A stretch of 64,000 bases of DNA from Candidatus Heimdallarchaeota archaeon (GTDB lineage Archaea > Asgardarchaeota > Heimdallarchaeia > Heimdallarchaeales > Heimdallarchaeaceae). A program made the translations under genes and the position numbers. Positions 25,997 through 34,871 of the stretch are shown in pieces. Under the pieces are notes generated by a model. That model had not been told where the DNA came from. It ran no database searches and saw only the letters and a program-made list of their open reading frames with translations. Within the stretch, counting starts at the first letter, position 1. Every line of letters starts with the position of its first letter. Location of the stretch: contig JAEOSZ010000031.1 of the NCBI GenBank assembly GCA_016840095.1, positions 1 to 64,000 on the forward strand, written 5' to 3'.

Positions 25997-26767
25997 TTAT
26001 TTGTAAACTTTCAAAATCTCAAGTTCAATATTATTCAACATTTTTTGTTGCTCCAGAGATGATCCAATCCCTGTGAGAACAATTATTTTTACAGGCTCAG
26101 CGATACATTTGATAGCAAGGTCAACAAGAGCTGAAAGAGTCGCTCCAGTTCTAATTACATCTTCAACAATTAGTATTTTTTCTTGCGGATGGATTGATTT
26201 CTCTGAAACTCCTATTGATTCTATCCTTCCTTGAATTGCATTTTGAATATCTGCTGTGATGAAATCATCTACACCTAGTGGTTTATGCTTTCTAGCAATT
26301 ATGCAATCAATATTGAGAATATGTGCTAAAGTCATTGCAAAAGGTACAGCATCCCCTTCTGCAGTTAAAATTTTGCTTATTTCTTTTGGCACCATTTGAT
26401 TGTAAATAACTAAAAATGAAATAGCTTTCAATATTCTTGAATCATCGAGTAAGGAAATAGTGGAAAGTCTTACCTTACCATGTACATCCTTTTCATGTTT
26501 TACAAATTTTCCAATGAGTTTCTTAAGTGATAAGTCGAATTCTGAATCTTGAGTGAGTGCTCTAAGAAGCTCGTCCTTAAGTTTAGATTTAGGGATAGCT
26601 TTACCATAGATATATCTAGAAAGATTAGCTATTGAAACATCTACACCATTTCGTTCAAGTGCTAATCGCATCCTATCATAGGTTTCAAATTGTTTAAATG
26701 CAATTTGAAGAAGGTTCAATGTCATCAGTTTTTCCTGTGCATCGATATAACTGTCTGCTGAGCTCAT
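25997..26767 (-). CDS. GfcR/PyrE-like HTH-phosphoribosyltransferase regulator
   Basis: 256 residues. The N-terminal ~70 residues form an HTH-like domain (GVDVSIANLSRYIYGKAIPKS), and the rest is a type I PRTase fold with the PRPP loop ILIVEDVIRTGATLSALVDL. Archaeal proteins of this architecture (COG0856, GfcR type) are transcription regulators that sense metabolites rather than enzymes. It is divergent from pyrF and convergent with pyrDK, so pyrimidine control is the natural guess. The ATG at 26767 lies 27 bases after a TATA-like AAAAATATAG (about 26790-26799), so it is leaderless; an upstream TTG was rejected. Confidence 0.84.
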   Translation of the reverse strand: MSSADSYIDAQEKLMTLNLLQIAFKQFETYDRMRLALERNGVDVSIANLSRYIYGKAIPKSKLKDELLRALTQDSEFDLSLKKLIGKFVKHEKDVHGKVRLSTISLLDDSRILKAISFLVIYNQMVPKEISKILTAEGDAVPFAMTLAHILNIDCIIARKHKPLGVDDFITADIQNAIQGRIESIGVSEKSIHPQEKILIVEDVIRTGATLSALVDLAIKCIAEPVKIIVLTGIGSSLEQQKMLNNIELEILKVYK

Positions 26768-26832
26768 CTGAAACAATTCAGAGTTACTACTATATTTTTC
26801 TTGCTATTACATGTTTTCTGCTAAACAAATCG

Positions 26833-26841
26833 TTAAATATT
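26833..26841 (+). promoter_or_regulatory. TATA box of pyrF
   Basis: TTAAATATT is centred 24 bases before the ATG at 26861. The divergent gfcR-like TATA box lies about 40 bases away, so the two promoters share a compact control region. Confidence 0.5.
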
Positions 26842-26860
26842 GTCACAAGAATCAGATTTT

Positions 26861-27673
26861 ATGGATACCTCTTCAAATTCCTTTCTTCAAAGATATCTGA
26901 AGATTGTTTCTCAGAAGAATAGTATCTTGTGTGTAGGTCTTGATCCTGCTTTACCTTCACAAAGAAGCAAGTTTACTATGAAAGATGATGATAGACTTGC
27001 TTTTATGAAGACTGTAATAAAAGATGTAGCCCCACATGCATCAGCAATTAAGATGAACAGACAATTCTTGATTGGTCTTACAGCAGATGAAATAAGATCT
27101 CTGAATATTCTTATTCATCAAAATGATATGCTATCCATAATAGATCACAAGTTAAGTGATATAGATACTTCAAATGAATCAGCTATTTTCTGGTTTAAAG
27201 AAGAAGGATTCGATGCTTTCACTTTTTCTCCTTTTGGTGTAAACATAGAACAAGCTGCTCTTCTTGCTCATCAGAAAAATTTAGGTATAATTGTTCTAAC
27301 AATTCTCTCAAATCCAGAAGCAATCTTCTACAAAATTACACATCTCGAAGAAAATCCTATTTATCTCTACATTGCAGAGAGATGCAGAAAAGCCAAAGTT
27401 GATGGTTTTTGGATTGGAAATGCTGAGCACATTGATTCTAAAGACGTAGGTAGGATTAGAGAACGAATCGGAGATGATGTTATAGCAATGGTTCCATTAT
27501 ATGGAAAGCAACACATTATTGTAAAAAGTGCAATCTTTCATTATAATACTAAATCAATGATTACAGTTTCTGGACAAATTATCTATTCTGAGGATATTGT
27601 AGGTAAAGCAGAAGAATACAAACTGCTCCTAAATAGATTCAGAACTGAAATGGATCAAAGAAGAACAACTTAA
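26861..27673 (+). CDS. pyrF: Orotidine 5'-phosphate decarboxylase (type 2-like)
   Basis: 270 residues. It decarboxylates OMP to UMP, the last step of de novo UMP synthesis. LCVGLDPALPSQ opens the fold as in the longer type 2 enzymes, SAIKMNRQFL supplies the first catalytic Lys, and IIDHKLSDID contains the DxKxxDI catalytic tetrad. The phosphate-binding loop near the C terminus (MVPLYGKQ) differs from the usual PGIG, so affinity may differ. The ATG at 26861 is leaderless relative to the TATA box at 26833-26841. Confidence 0.87.
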   Translation: MDTSSNSFLQRYLKIVSQKNSILCVGLDPALPSQRSKFTMKDDDRLAFMKTVIKDVAPHASAIKMNRQFLIGLTADEIRSLNILIHQNDMLSIIDHKLSDIDTSNESAIFWFKEEGFDAFTFSPFGVNIEQAALLAHQKNLGIIVLTILSNPEAIFYKITHLEENPIYLYIAERCRKAKVDGFWIGNAEHIDSKDVGRIRERIGDDVIAMVPLYGKQHIIVKSAIFHYNTKSMITVSGQIIYSEDIVGKAEEYKLLLNRFRTEMDQRRTT

Positions 27674-27679
27674 ATTGCT

Positions 27680-28261
27680 TTAACTTTGCTGCTCCCAACT
27701 TGTAAAAACCAGTTTTTCGTCCTTCTTTGTTAGAAACCCTCTCAACAATTTTTCCTTATCAAGTTCAGATCTACACATGGGACAGGATTTCTTCTTATCC
27801 AACCAGTCTATGAAATGTTTCACATGTCCTGCATAGTTGCAGTTTGGACATAAAATAACTTTTGTTCGTTCTTGGTCATTTGCTTTGAAGTCTTGTAAAC
27901 ATATAATACACTTTTCTCCAGAAATTGCTTCTTCAACATAGGTTGCCCATTCAGATATTTCAGAAGCTTCTTGAACAATTTCTGTTTGATCCTTATTCTG
28001 AAACTGATTTAAAATATTCAAAACTCGTTGTTTATTAACATAAGACATTGATTGTGAATTATCGACTTTTTGTTCAAGTTTTGATAAAAATTTAGATGTT
28101 TGTAACTTTAATCCACTGAGAGATTTTTGAATGCTGCTAACTACTCTTTCAGAGACATTGAGTTCATTTTGTTCTGTTTCTTCTCGTAAACGTTGTCCAC
28201 AAAAAGAACAAAAGAAGCTAATATCGGGAATTTCCTTATTACAGAAAGGACAGCTTTTAAT
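27680..28261 (-). CDS. RING-like zinc protein with N-terminal zinc ribbon, probable ATT start
   Basis: 193 residues if started at ATT 28261, or 122 from ATG 28048. The longer frame begins with a double zinc ribbon (CPFC at 4-7, CSFC at 18-21), then a helical linker, then a RING-like motif: C118-C121, C138-C141, H146-H149, C160-C163, ending KSCPMCRSEL. That spacing is C4H2C2, similar to cross-brace RING or RING-variant E3 domains. Between 28261 and 28048 no ATG, GTG or TTG occurs in frame, yet the zinc ribbon is clearly coding. GAAGGTG (28267-28273) sits five bases before the ATT as a Shine-Dalgarno. It lies in the same frame as the gene just upstream, after its TAA. Probable ubiquitin-ligase-type role. 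Confidence 0.62.
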   Translation of the reverse strand: MKSCPFCNKEIPDISFFCSFCGQRLREETEQNELNVSERVVSSIQKSLSGLKLQTSKFLSKLEQKVDNSQSMSYVNKQRVLNILNQFQNKDQTEIVQEASEISEWATYVEEAISGEKCIICLQDFKANDQERTKVILCPNCNYAGHVKHFIDWLDKKKSCPMCRSELDKEKLLRGFLTKKDEKLVFTSWEQQS

Positions 28262-28276
28262 AAAAACACCTTCTAA

Positions 28277-29137
28277 TTATTTTGGAATTTCTTTCTTTTG
28301 TTGACATTGAGGACAGTAGAACCAGCTTCCACCAGATGGAGGATAGTATCTGTACATGCCTAAACCACATGTATCACAAACTTCTGAATGATCTTCAAAC
28401 TCAAGTGCTATTTGTAGGAAATCATGTGTTTCAAAGAAATATTTAGCAAATTTAACTGTTTCAAGGTTTGATTCCACATCTCCTATTTCGATTAAAGAGC
28501 CGTGAATTCTATGAGTTGTAATATAATCAAAAGCTTGACGTGATTTAATTCGACCTTGAGCTAATGGGTTCATAGTTATATAGACATTTTCTGAAGAATT
28601 AACAATCATTTCCAATAAGCTTCTATTCTGAACACCAAATCCTAACATATTGAAAGGAATGAGATAGACTTTGATATCAGGATTTGCTGTAATGAAAAAT
28701 GAAACAGTCCCAATTGGTTCAATACTGAAAATACCTACATTTTGAGTAAATTTAGATACGACTTTGGAATACTTAAGTACAATCTCATTGTCTCTTTGAT
28801 CTGAAATAGAATAATCTAGAAAAATCACAAAAGGTTTAAATTCCAGAGTTTCCAGTAAGGCAGTAATTTTTCCGATATCTTCGAATCGCACAATAAGCAT
28901 TATAGGAAAATTAGCTATTTCTGAATGTAAAGTATTAAGAAAACTAACCATTTCTTCATCATACAGATAGAATAAGCATCCATTAGAACCAGCTTCTTTC
29001 AGTCTTTTTAGGAGGGGGAGAAGTATGTCTTTATTCTTTATAGGAAGTGTTTCAGGAATAGCTTTATACTCAGCATATCTAACGAATCCAGAGACAACAT
29101 CAGGGATAGTATCTTTTAGTTTGTCCAAATCACTCAT
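28277..29137 (-). CDS. Unknown alpha/beta protein with C-terminal zinc ribbon
   Basis: 286 residues. Regular strand-helix alternation (FPIMLIVRFED, PFVIFLDYS, KVYLIPFNMLGFG, NVYITMNPLAQG, IHGSLIEIGD) suggests a TIM-barrel-like or Rossmann-like domain of ~240 residues, followed by a zinc ribbon with CDTCG and CPQC (about 256-280). No catalytic motif is certain. The ATG at 29137 is 30 bases from TATA TTTAAATAAAGA (29161-29172), so it is leaderless. It is followed 15 bases later, in the same frame, by the RING-like gene, so the two are an operon. Confidence 0.5.
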   Translation of the reverse strand: MSDLDKLKDTIPDVVSGFVRYAEYKAIPETLPIKNKDILLPLLKRLKEAGSNGCLFYLYDEEMVSFLNTLHSEIANFPIMLIVRFEDIGKITALLETLEFKPFVIFLDYSISDQRDNEIVLKYSKVVSKFTQNVGIFSIEPIGTVSFFITANPDIKVYLIPFNMLGFGVQNRSLLEMIVNSSENVYITMNPLAQGRIKSRQAFDYITTHRIHGSLIEIGDVESNLETVKFAKYFFETHDFLQIALEFEDHSEVCDTCGLGMYRYYPPSGGSWFYCPQCQQKKEIPK

Positions 29138-29160
29138 TAAACTCAAGAACAATTACGCAT

Positions 29161-29172
29161 TCTTTATTTAAA
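29161..29172 (-). promoter_or_regulatory. TATA box of the alpha/beta-RING operon
   Basis: TTTAAATAAAGA on the minus strand is centred about 30 bases before the ATG at 29137. Confidence 0.5.
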
Positions 29173-29211
29173 ATTTATCGCAAGGAAGTTACATTTTTTG
29201 ATGAAAAATCA

Positions 29212-30456
29212 TCATTTTTGAAAAAATATCTGAGAATTGTCTCCTTTTTTACGTAAATAGCTACTCTTTCCTGTTTGAAGAATTTCGATGATATGTCGAA
29301 AAACATGTTTTTCAAAAGGTAAAGATAGGATTTCATCCATAGACATAGAAGAAAGATCTCTTTGGTAGTTTTCCAATTCAATAGCAGTTTCTCGAAGTTC
29401 GTAAGCCTTCTTCCATGATTCTTCGTAGATTTCTCCCATAAGAAATGCAATCCTGGAGAGAATTGTAGAAATCTCAAGGTTTGATCTGATCGTTCCTTCT
29501 GGAATATATCTTGGTTCATAAAAGGATAATCCAAACTCTTTGCACATATGAAATCCTTTCTTAATAGGATTTTGTAGGTTATATTTTTCCCAAGCTTTGA
29601 TGTCTGGTTGTCCATATTCAGAATCATTTGAATAAAGCTCATGAAACTGATCATAATATTCAGGATAGAAATGATTAATTGTATTCATGAAATCTTCTTT
29701 ATTTCTACCAGGTTTGAGAGTTAATCCTCCAGTAATTACAAATTCGGCTTTAGCTTGTTTCAATCTGATGAAAAGTTTGTTAAGATTCTTATCAGTATCC
29801 CCAATCCAAGGAATAACTGGAGTTATATACACTCCCGCAGGAATTCCTTCTTCACGTAATTGGTTCAACGCTTCAAATCGTTCATCCGTTGAACTTGCTT
29901 TTGGCTCAAATATAAGCTGATCTTTCGGATTTGCAAGAGTTATTGTAAAAGCAACCCTAGCAAATGAATCTTGGTTGATCTTCTTAATCAGATCCAAATC
30001 TCGCATAACTAGTACATTTTTTGTGAGAATTCTTACAGGGAAACCATAATCATATGCAATCTGAAGTATTTGTCTTGTTATGTGTAATTCATCTTCTGCA
30101 GGTTGATATACATCGCATATGTTTCCAAAAATACTTATGATGAATTTAGGCTTAATGCTTCTCACAAAATCTCTTCTAGAACCCTTTACAAAGTCAATTA
30201 GAGTATTTGTTGTTTCTCTGTTAATAGGGAAGAATCCTTGATCAACCAAATATTTCTCAAGTAATGCAGGAGCATTAATTTTTGCTCTTATTGTTTCAGT
30301 ATAATCATCATGCATGAAGTATTCTTCAGATTTTCCATCACAATATGAACAATTATGATAACACCCTTGGTATATATTCAGATGAATATGATGAGGACTT
30401 CTCTTAGAAGTTCTTACCAGTGATTTAGCTTCATATTTCTCTATTATCATATTCAT
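29212..30456 (-). CDS. SPL-like radical SAM protein (COG1533)
   Basis: 414 residues. The radical SAM cluster motif CYHNCSYCD is near residue 34, followed by SplB-family landmarks: IISIFGNICDVYQPAE, PVRILTKNVLVMRDLDLI, VAFTITLA and GIPAGVYITPVIPWIGD. COG1533 includes spore photoproduct lyase and related DNA-repair or unassigned enzymes. The C-terminal ~120 residues are helical. The ATG at 30456 follows TATA (about 30491-30502); an upstream TTG at 30519 would precede the start site. Convergent with nothing; the upstream neighbour is fixX. Confidence 0.83.
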   Translation of the reverse strand: MNMIIEKYEAKSLVRTSKRSPHHIHLNIYQGCYHNCSYCDGKSEEYFMHDDYTETIRAKINAPALLEKYLVDQGFFPINRETTNTLIDFVKGSRRDFVRSIKPKFIISIFGNICDVYQPAEDELHITRQILQIAYDYGFPVRILTKNVLVMRDLDLIKKINQDSFARVAFTITLANPKDQLIFEPKASSTDERFEALNQLREEGIPAGVYITPVIPWIGDTDKNLNKLFIRLKQAKAEFVITGGLTLKPGRNKEDFMNTINHFYPEYYDQFHELYSNDSEYGQPDIKAWEKYNLQNPIKKGFHMCKEFGLSFYEPRYIPEGTIRSNLEISTILSRIAFLMGEIYEESWKKAYELRETAIELENYQRDLSSMSMDEILSLPFEKHVFRHIIEILQTGKSSYLRKKGDNSQIFFQK

Positions 30457-30530
30457 TAACCAAGGAATTTCTGAGAAAATGGTTATTTTTGAATATTTAA
30501 GGAAGAAAAAGTGAAACAAAGGAAATGGAT

Positions 30531-30842
30531 TTAGCTGTGCTTAAATTCTACTCCAAATCCACCTTTGGGATATTTCCAATCAACACTATCATGAGGACAT
30601 ACAATGCGACATGTTCCACATTCAAGGCAGGCTACATAATCAAAAACTACTGGCCCCTCTGCGTCTTCTCCTTCTGTAAATTTATAACAATTTGCAGGAC
30701 AAGCATATACACAATCATGTGTTGAACACTTTGCTTTACATATCTCTGGATTGATTGAGATATGAGCATAATTATGATCAGTTGTGAATTTAGTTAGATC
30801 TAGTTTTTCTTCTAGTGTTTTAGTTTTGTTTGCTTTGCTCAT
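30531..30842 (-). CDS. fixX: FixX ferredoxin-like protein
   Basis: 103 residues with Cys in CKAKCSTHDCVYACPANC and CLECGTCRIVCPHDS, arranged as in FixX and the Fe-S domain of ETF-quinone oxidoreductase. It receives electrons within the FixABCX complex and passes them to the membrane quinone pool. It overlaps the fixC stop (ATGA), so the two are co-translated. The ending WKYPKGGFGVEFKHS is typical of the family. Together with fixC and etfBA upstream it completes the electron-bifurcating set. Confidence 0.92.
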   Translation of the reverse strand: MSKANKTKTLEEKLDLTKFTTDHNYAHISINPEICKAKCSTHDCVYACPANCYKFTEGEDAEGPVVFDYVACLECGTCRIVCPHDSVDWKYPKGGFGVEFKHS

Positions 30843-32134
30843 AATGATCTCACTGCTCCTATTAGAAGTTTGAATAATCCAAACAGCTTACCTTTTTTCA
30901 AAACATACCAAATTAGTGACTTTACAATCCTCTTTCTTGGATGACCGTTATTCCTTAGAAGTTGTTCAAATACTCCAGTTAAAAGATCAGGAACATAGGT
31001 AAACATCATCTTATTTTCAAGAAAATGAGAAGCTCTTTTGAATGTTTTAAGATCCTTATATACGAAACTGTTTTTGAGTTTCTTCTTGTAAACTTTTGTT
31101 TGCTTCTTTGTATAATTTTCAGATTGTAGAATTTCTAAAGCTGCTTCACCTGCAATCTTACCAGATGCCAAAGCAAAGTTGATTCCTTCTATATACAGAC
31201 CAGCGTTTAGAACCATACCAGCCGCGTCTCCTGCAACTAGTACTCCATTTCCATATAATTTAGGCATGTGTTTAAAACCACCTTCAGGAATAGTGTGTGC
31301 TGAATATTCTATCAACTCGGCATCCTTGAGAAGCTTTCTTATGTAGGAATGATTTTTGAATTCCTCAAAAACTTCAGGTGCTTTTAATTTCTTCTTTGTT
31401 AAGACATCCATATTTAGAATTAATCCGAAGGAAATTGTATCTTTGTTAGTGTAATAAAAACCTCCACCAGGAATACCTCTTGAATATCCGAGGATTTCAT
31501 TGCTTATACCTTCGTTTTCTTCTAAGTGGAATCTTTCTTCTATTTGTTTCTTTGATAGTTTGTAACTTTCTTTCATTCCGAGTGCATGGTGACGAGGTTT
31601 GGGTTTTTTAGCAAGTTTAGCTTTTTCAACTAGCATATTATTAGATCCTTCTGCTAGAATTGTCAATTTAGCTTTAAGAACTTCATCTCCAGATTTTACA
31701 CCTATAATTTGTTTATCATTCCATACTAAATCCTCTACCATTGTATCTGGTAAAATCATAGCCCCTGCTTCTTCCGCTTTTTCAGCTAACCATCTATCAA
31801 ATTTTGGTCGTACAACTGTTACTCCATTATAGGGAACTTGATTGAAACTACGTAAATCTGCATCAATTGTGACACTTCTTGATTCAGAAAGTAATGTAAT
31901 CTTCTTGGTTGTAAGAAATCTTTCAAATGAATTTTCATCTTCCCAGTAATTAGGAATTAGTTCGTTCAATATTGGACCATATAATGCTGCTCCACTAACG
32001 TTTTTTGCACCAGAATACTGTCCTCTTTCCAAAACAACTGTTTCGATCCCAGCTCGAGCAAGAGTTAAAGCAGCTGCAACACCAGCTGGTCCAGCTCCAA
32101 CAATAACTACGTCGAAATCATATTCTTCTGACAT
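30839..32134 (-). CDS. fixC: FixC/ETF-quinone oxidoreductase-type flavoprotein
   Basis: 431 residues. The N-terminal dinucleotide motif VIVGAGPAGVAAALTLARAG binds FAD, and GAKNVSGAALYGP plus GNGVLVAGDAAGMVLNAG are typical of FixC/ETF-QO and GGR-type flavoproteins. FixC oxidises ETF and delivers electrons to quinone with FixX. TATA GTTTATAAAG (about 32155-32167) is centred 27 bases upstream of the ATG at 32134, so fixCX has a promoter separate from etfBA. Confidence 0.93.
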   Translation of the reverse strand: MSEEYDFDVVIVGAGPAGVAAALTLARAGIETVVLERGQYSGAKNVSGAALYGPILNELIPNYWEDENSFERFLTTKKITLLSESRSVTIDADLRSFNQVPYNGVTVVRPKFDRWLAEKAEEAGAMILPDTMVEDLVWNDKQIIGVKSGDEVLKAKLTILAEGSNNMLVEKAKLAKKPKPRHHALGMKESYKLSKKQIEERFHLEENEGISNEILGYSRGIPGGGFYYTNKDTISFGLILNMDVLTKKKLKAPEVFEEFKNHSYIRKLLKDAELIEYSAHTIPEGGFKHMPKLYGNGVLVAGDAAGMVLNAGLYIEGINFALASGKIAGEAALEILQSENYTKKQTKVYKKKLKNSFVYKDLKTFKRASHFLENKMMFTYVPDLLTGVFEQLLRNNGHPRKRIVKSLIWYVLKKGKLFGLFKLLIGAVRSL

Positions 32135-32154
32135 TATGGTTTGATTTCAAAATA

Positions 32155-32167
32155 TTTCTTTATAAAC
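32155..32167 (-). promoter_or_regulatory. TATA box of fixCX
   Basis: GTTTATAAAG on the minus strand is centred 27 bases before the ATG at 32134. Confidence 0.5.
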
Positions 32168-32184
32168 TATGCTAATTGTCAAAC

Positions 32185-32883
32185 TTATTCAGAAGAGTTC
32201 AAACCATATCCCCAATTGCCATTCTCATCATAGTTAAAAGATTTAAACATTCCACAAGCTGTCCAAATATCATCAAACCATGATTGAAGTAATCCAGAAG
32301 TGTTCTCCAATTCAGCATAATCTTCTATATAGATTTCTTCTAATTTGATGATATCCTCGACTATAGGTATTGGAGTAGCCCCTAAGATTTCTTTATTTAA
32401 TTTCATGAGATATCCTTCAACACCAACTAAGGAAAGATACATACTGAAGGGTGGTTTAACATTGATTCTCTTAAAAACCTCGATATATCCTGGAATTGCT
32501 AAAATAATCTCTTTTTCGAAATCAATGCTCGGAATTTCTTTTTTATCAACTAGTGGTTTAAGAAGACTTGCTTCCACAGCTTCAATTATACCTCTACGAT
32601 AGAGATGTGCATAAGATCTTGCTCCCCCTGAAAGGTCAGTTGTATATGTAAGAAAACCATCAAAAGTATGACTAAGCTCCATCCCCATGTATTTAATTGG
32701 CTTTAGATACTTAGGGTTGCGAGAGATAATTTCAATGTTATAATTTTTATCAATTGTAGAAGATTCTTCAGCTATCAAGTGTAAAACTATCTTAGCTGTC
32801 TCCAGTATTTTGATTGGTGCTCTGTTGTTTTTCAGCTCTGTGATTCGTTCATTCCTGAATATGCCTTTCACAGAAATAACCAA
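32185..32883 (-). CDS. Unknown protein between etfA and fixC
   Basis: 232 residues, soluble, with no Cys cluster and no recognisable motif. ELSHTFDGFLTYTTDLSGGARSYAHLYRRGIIEAVEASLL-type sequence (residues about 68-108) is the most distinctive, with a YRRGIIEAVEAS helix. It starts with TTG at 32883 or GTG at 32871; two TATA-like runs (about 32895-32913) precede it. It lies between the two halves of the fixABCX set on the same strand, which hints at a link, but it has its own promoter. Confidence 0.5.
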   Translation of the reverse strand: MVISVKGIFRNERITELKNNRAPIKILETAKIVLHLIAEESSTIDKNYNIEIISRNPKYLKPIKYMGMELSHTFDGFLTYTTDLSGGARSYAHLYRRGIIEAVEASLLKPLVDKKEIPSIDFEKEIILAIPGYIEVFKRINVKPPFSMYLSLVGVEGYLMKLNKEILGATPIPIVEDIIKLEEIYIEDYAELENTSGLLQSWFDDIWTACGMFKSFNYDENGNWGYGLNSSE

Positions 32884-32923
32884 TGTATCTGTTTATTTAA
32901 ATTTATTTAAAAAAGAAGAAAAA

Positions 32924-33886
32924 TTATCCTTGAAGCTTTTGCTTCAGGATAGGAAGAATTGCGTGTAAATCTCCAACTATACCATAATCTGCATAATTGA
33001 AAATGGCTGCTCCTTCGTCTTTATTAATTGCAATCAATGTTTTGGCTTTGACACCACTAAGATGTTGAGGAGCTCCACTGATACCAGCTGCAATATAGAG
33101 ATCTGGTGAAACAGATTGTCCAGTTTGACCGATTTCATAGGTCTCTTCAATCCAATTTACATCAGTACAAGCTCTAGTTGCACCAATTTCACCACCTAAC
33201 AATTTTGCAAGGTCACGGATAATCTGGAATTGTTCTTTTCCACCTACACCACGTCCTCCAGCAACTATTACTTTGGCATCTTTTAGGTTAACAGTTCTCT
33301 CAGCTTTCTTGATTTCAATGTGTTTTACCAGTTTATCTTCTTCACTGAATGAGATATCAACAGTCTCAATATCTGGCAAACTACCTGATGGATTTTCATT
33401 TACAAAGAATGCACCCGACCGAGAAGTAGAGAATTTAATTGCACCCTCAATCTTGTAAACTTTCATTGCTTGATCATCTCTTACTGGAGTGTGGAAATGG
33501 AATTCATCACCTTCAATGGTCAAGTCTGTTATACGTTGAGCACAAGAAACTCCATGATGAACGGCTAATCTTGGGATTAAGTCCTCACCATAAACTGTGC
33601 CAGCTGCCATAACTAAACTTGGTTCAGATATTTCTATAACTTCTAGAATTGATTTAACATATGGTCTACTAAGATAGACTTCTAATTCAGGAGCTTTGAC
33701 TGTATAGACTTTGTTGACGCCATGCTTTCCAAGTTCTTCAATTAGTTCATTGCTAACATCAGCACCTAAAAGCGCACTTTCTATTTCAGTTATTCCAGTC
33801 ACACTTGTTAGTTTGTTGATAACCCCTAGAGTATTTTCCTCTATGTTACCTTCTCTAATCTGTCCAAAAACTAATACTTTCATCAT
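32924..33886 (-). CDS. etfA: Electron transfer flavoprotein alpha subunit (FixB)
   Basis: 320 residues. The C-terminal FAD domain holds the family signature: VIVAGGRGVGGKEQFQII, GGEIGATRACTD, QIGQTG-type TGQSVSPDLYIAAG, GISGAPQHLSG and AINKDEGAAIFNYADYGIVGDL. EtfA binds FAD and with EtfB carries electrons between dehydrogenases and FixCX. The start is ATG 33886 or 33883, with GGAG a few bases upstream and the stop of etfB overlapping, so the two subunits are translationally coupled. Confidence 0.95.
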   Translation of the reverse strand: MMKVLVFGQIREGNIEENTLGVINKLTSVTGITEIESALLGADVSNELIEELGKHGVNKVYTVKAPELEVYLSRPYVKSILEVIEISEPSLVMAAGTVYGEDLIPRLAVHHGVSCAQRITDLTIEGDEFHFHTPVRDDQAMKVYKIEGAIKFSTSRSGAFFVNENPSGSLPDIETVDISFSEEDKLVKHIEIKKAERTVNLKDAKVIVAGGRGVGGKEQFQIIRDLAKLLGGEIGATRACTDVNWIEETYEIGQTGQSVSPDLYIAAGISGAPQHLSGVKAKTLIAINKDEGAAIFNYADYGIVGDLHAILPILKQKLQG

Positions 33887-33888
33887 AA

Positions 33889-34737
33889 TCACGCTCCTAG
33901 TTTCACCTCATCTTCCTTCAGCTTTGCAAGAAGATTGTCTACTTTTTCTTCAGGTTCTCCTTCAGTAATCATGTAGCTCTCTTTATCTAGCACAATGTTT
34001 GAGAAAGACACTTCTATCAACGAAGCGGCTTCCTTTCCAACAACATTTGAGCTAAGTCCTAATTCAGATGCTGTCCATACAGGTACAACAGCTCGCTTTG
34101 CAGTAAGGATTCCTTTCATCGAAGTATATCTTGGAGTAAAATATTGGCTGTCACTGCAACTAATAACTCCTTTCTTAGGAATTGTTACAACCTGTCTTCC
34201 ACCTTCCAAAACATGTTCAATTTTGTAACCTGTTTCAATTACCTCAAGCTCTTCTGCATAAAGAACACTTGGTAATCCAAGTTTTTCAGCTAACATTGCT
34301 CCAATAGCATAGGAACCTGTAGCTTGATCTTCAACTCCCAATAAAACTAAATCAAACTCTCCAATTTTTTCTAGAATTCCAACGTAAACTTTAGCTAAGA
34401 GAAGAGGATCATCAGTGTGAATGGTTTCATCAGCTATTTCAATAGCATCAGTACAACCCATAGCAATCGCTTCTTTCAAAGCTTTGTTAGGTTTCAAACC
34501 TTTAGCGCACACAGCTGTAACTCTTGCTCGATGTTCATCTGTCATTTCGTCACCAAGTTCAGCTTTCATTTTTTCATCAAAGTCATCTTTTAATTTAAGA
34601 GCTCCTTCAAGAGCATTCTTACTTGTAGGATTTATGACAAAATCATCTTCACTAACTTCTGAAGAATCGAAATAATCGACTCCTTGAAGCTTAACCTGTG
34701 TGCTTACTATTTGCTCTATAAACACTATAATCTTCAT
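33889..34737 (-). CDS. etfB: Electron transfer flavoprotein beta subunit (FixA)
   Basis: 282 residues. It begins MKIIVFIEQI, then NPTSKNALEGALKLKD and the helix with CAKGLKPNKALKEAIAMGCTDAIEI, as in EtfB/FixA. The nucleotide loop that in bifurcating EtfB reads about DGDTAQVGP is replaced by EDQATGSYAIG, so bifurcation cannot be assumed from sequence alone. ATG 34737 is about 32 bases from TATA CTTTATTTAAC (34765-34775). First gene of the etfBA operon. Confidence 0.93.
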   Translation of the reverse strand: MKIIVFIEQIVSTQVKLQGVDYFDSSEVSEDDFVINPTSKNALEGALKLKDDFDEKMKAELGDEMTDEHRARVTAVCAKGLKPNKALKEAIAMGCTDAIEIADETIHTDDPLLLAKVYVGILEKIGEFDLVLLGVEDQATGSYAIGAMLAEKLGLPSVLYAEELEVIETGYKIEHVLEGGRQVVTIPKKGVISCSDSQYFTPRYTSMKGILTAKRAVVPVWTASELGLSSNVVGKEAASLIEVSFSNIVLDKESYMITEGEPEEKVDNLLAKLKEDEVKLGA

Positions 34738-34764
34738 ATTGCTCAACGATTCTGAAAAAGTGGT

Positions 34765-34775
34765 GTTAAATAAAG
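34765..34775 (-). promoter_or_regulatory. TATA box of etfBA
   Basis: CTTTATTTAAC on the minus strand is centred about 32 bases before the ATG at 34737. Confidence 0.5.
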
Positions 34776-34871
34776 CTTACTACCTATCAAATATTTGGTA
34801 TGAAACTAAAAGTACTGATTTCAGAGAGAAAATCTTAAGATAATGTAAAGTATCAAAGAATTTGAAATAAT

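Noticed and set aside
29175..29654. Long minus-strand ORF overlapping the SPL-like gene
   Set aside because: It lies within the coding frame of the radical SAM protein in another frame, with a composition unlike protein-coding neighbours.
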